From Neoroseomonas soli (GTDB lineage Bacteria; Pseudomonadota; Alphaproteobacteria; Acetobacterales; Acetobacteraceae), in the NCBI RefSeq assembly GCF_018129065.1, contig NZ_JAAEDM010000004.1, forward strand, positions 62,001 through 126,000: 64,000 bases of DNA, read 5' to 3'. Below the pieces are notes generated by a model. It did no database searches, was not told the origin of the DNA, and saw only the letters and a program-made list of their open reading frames with translations. Positions 62,895 through 64,000 of the stretch are shown here, in pieces; positions within the stretch are counted from its first letter, which is position 1; every line of letters begins with the position of its first letter. The position numbers were made by a program, and so were the translations under genes.

Positions 62895-63071
62895 ATGCCG
62901 ATGAATGCCCGGATCGCCTCCCTCGAGGAACGCCATGCCTCCCTCGAGCGCCGGATCCTGGAAGAAGACCGCCGCCCCCGTCCCGATGAGACGGAACTGG
63001 CCCGCCTGAAGCGGGAAAAACTACGACTGAAGGAGGAGATGGAACGGCTGCGCGCCGCGACGCGCCACTGA
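62895..63071 (+). CDS. YdcH/DUF465-like small coiled-coil protein (copy 2)
   Basis: A 58-residue helical protein is predicted from ATG at 62895 (or 62901); an upstream ATG at 62844 would add 17 residues. It carries ASLEERHASLERRILEEDRR and a basic LARLKREKLRLKEEMERL stretch, as in DUF465 proteins, so it resembles the first copy in charge pattern more than in exact sequence. The two are divergent across about 190 bp. Confidence 0.7.
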   Translation: MPMNARIASLEERHASLERRILEEDRRPRPDETELARLKREKLRLKEEMERLRAATRH

Positions 63072-63087
63072 GCCGGTTCCCCGCGCC

Positions 63088-63109
63088 GGGCGGCCCGCCT
63101 CTGCGGGCC
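63088..63109. terminator. hairpin between the second ydcH-like gene and trcR
   Basis: GCGGCCCGC (63088-63096) and GCGGGCCGC (63101-63109) form a 9-bp stem with loop CTCT between two convergent genes, suited to termination from either side. Confidence 0.65.
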
Positions 63110-63144
63110 GCTTGCGGCACGGGGCGAGAGCAAGTCCCGCCGCC

Positions 63145-63705
63145 TCAGGCCGCGTCGTCGGCCGCCGCATGCGGCTCGGCGGGCTCGCCGCCGCCGATCG
63201 CGGCCACGGCCGCATTGAGGTCACCCTGGGTGCAAAGGCCCAGGATGACGGGGTCGCGCGGCTTGATGTTCGGCGTGTTCCAGTGCGTCCGGTCCCGCAC
63301 CTTGGCGATGGTGTCCTTGGTGGTGCCGAGCAGTTTCGCGACCACCACATCCGGCAGCGCGGGGTAGTTGCGCAGCAGCCAGGCGATGCCGTCCGGCCGG
63401 TCGTTGCGCTTGGAAACCGGCGTGTAGCGCCCGCCCTTGGCCTTGATCTTCGGCAGGACGATGCTGCTTTCCTGCAGGGCCAGGCGGGCGGCGGGGTCGG
63501 CCTCGCAACGGGCGATCTCCTCCCGCGTCAGCTGGCCGGAGGCGATCGGGTCGAAGCCGACGATCCCCTGCGCGACCTCGCCATCCGCGATGGCCTGGAT
63601 CTCGAGTGGATGCATGCCGACGAAATCGGCGATCTGCTCGAAGGACAGGGAGGTCTTGTCGATCAGCCACACGGCGGTGGCTTTCGGCATGAGAGGCTGT
63701 GGCAT
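63145..63705 (-). CDS. trcR: DUF1013/TrcR-like cell-cycle transcriptional regulator
   Basis: This 186-residue alphaproteobacterial protein of the DUF1013 family is annotated in current databases as cell cycle transcriptional regulator TrcR. Family segments are PLMPKATAVWLIDKTSLSFE, FVGMHPLEIQAIADGEVA and LLGTTKDTIAKVRDRTHWN, the latter helix-turn-helix-like. The ATG at 63705 was taken; the frame extends 15 codons upstream without similarity. It is highly conserved in this class, marking the region as core chromosome. Confidence 0.85.
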   Translation of the reverse strand: MPQPLMPKATAVWLIDKTSLSFEQIADFVGMHPLEIQAIADGEVAQGIVGFDPIASGQLTREEIARCEADPAARLALQESSIVLPKIKAKGGRYTPVSKRNDRPDGIAWLLRNYPALPDVVVAKLLGTTKDTIAKVRDRTHWNTPNIKPRDPVILGLCTQGDLNAAVAAIGGGEPAEPHAAADDAA

Positions 63706-63813
63706 GGCGAACCTCGAGGGCGGAGGGGCAGGAGCGAACCCCCGCATCATTGACGCCCCCTATAATGACGCGGCCGGGCAGGGTCAAAGCCCGGATGCGG
63801 AAAGGATGCGCCC

Positions 63814-64000
63814 ATGGCCCTGACGGATGAGGAAGACAACCTGCCCCGGCGGCGAAAGATTCTGCAGCCGCCACGCTTCGACGGCTGGGATGTGGGGCAG
63901 TTGCGCGAATACATCGAAGAACTGCGCGCCGAGATCGCCCGCACCGAGGCCGCCATCGCCTCCGGCCAGGCTCAGCGCGCGGCGGCGGAAGCACTGTTCC
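63814..64000 (+). CDS. DUF1192 family small protein, N-terminal part
   Basis: The frame starts at ATG 63814 (MALTDEEDNLPRRRKILQPP) and is open to the right edge. It has a VGQLREYIEELRAEIARTEA helix typical of DUF1192 proteins, short alphaproteobacterial proteins of unknown function. At least 62 residues are visible, close to the full family length. It is divergent from trcR by about 110 bp. Confidence 0.75.
   Translation, partial: MALTDEEDNLPRRRKILQPPRFDGWDVGQLREYIEELRAEIARTEAAIASGQAQRAAAEALF

Overview
The window is GC-rich (about 70%), densely coded chromosomal-type DNA from an alphaproteobacterium, most likely an Acetobacteraceae/Roseomonas-like organism. That placement is inferred from gene content: split pntAA/pntAB transhydrogenase, COQ9, DUF1013/TrcR, DUF1192, a Bug-family TTT receptor and many 4-bp ATGA gene overlaps. 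No rRNA, tRNA or CRISPR array was seen.

Region 1 (1-15.7 kb) is accessory. After the tail of an M20 amidohydrolase come a decayed chrA remnant and an IS3-family transposase fragment. Next is a large arsenic-resistance island: PadR-like regulator with vicinal cysteines, Cys-rich FAD oxidoreductase, MFS exporter, DUF2703 protein, ArsA ATPase, thiolase, ArsR, Acr3, an ArsR-ArsC fusion, GAPDH and ArsJ, then a 5'-truncated arsenite oxidase (aioA) fused to a second IS3 remnant, a repeat-bearing spacer and an IS5-family remnant. The island combines arsenate reduction, As(III) efflux (Acr3 with ArsA) and arsenate export through 1-arseno-3-phosphoglycerate (GAPDH and ArsJ). Its arsenite-oxidation function looks lost.

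Region 2 (15.7-24.3 kb) holds an SLC13 permease with TrkA-C domains, a three-gene locus (dCache-HAMP membrane protein, HlyD-like fusion protein, cellulose-synthase-like GT2) resembling a beta-glucan synthase of the BgsBA type, and a divergent YeiH exporter/LysR pair.

Region 3 (24.4-41.2 kb) is metabolic. It has a metNIQ methionine importer divergent from a BisC-type molybdoenzyme, a TTT receptor with a carboxymuconolactone-decarboxylase-like protein and an SDR, an EEP-family nuclease/phosphatase divergent from a HerA-like ATPase, then an SDR plus amidohydrolase divergent from a Baeyer-Villiger monooxygenase, M29 aminopeptidase and TauD-type dioxygenase.

Region 4 (41.2-54 kb) starts with an intergenic repeat and a low-GC islet carrying a single ParB-like gene. 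It continues with an esterase and CaiB-type CoA transferase, an acyl-CoA synthetase, an M3 oligopeptidase with an AarF/UbiB kinase, and pntAA-pntAB-pntB followed by a second copy of the intergenic repeat.

Region 5 (54-64 kb) is core-like: TauE/SafE permease, a secreted protein, rpsU, def-COQ9, a small periplasmic protein, two tandem OmpA-family proteins, purE-purK, two YdcH-like proteins, trcR and the start of a DUF1192 gene.
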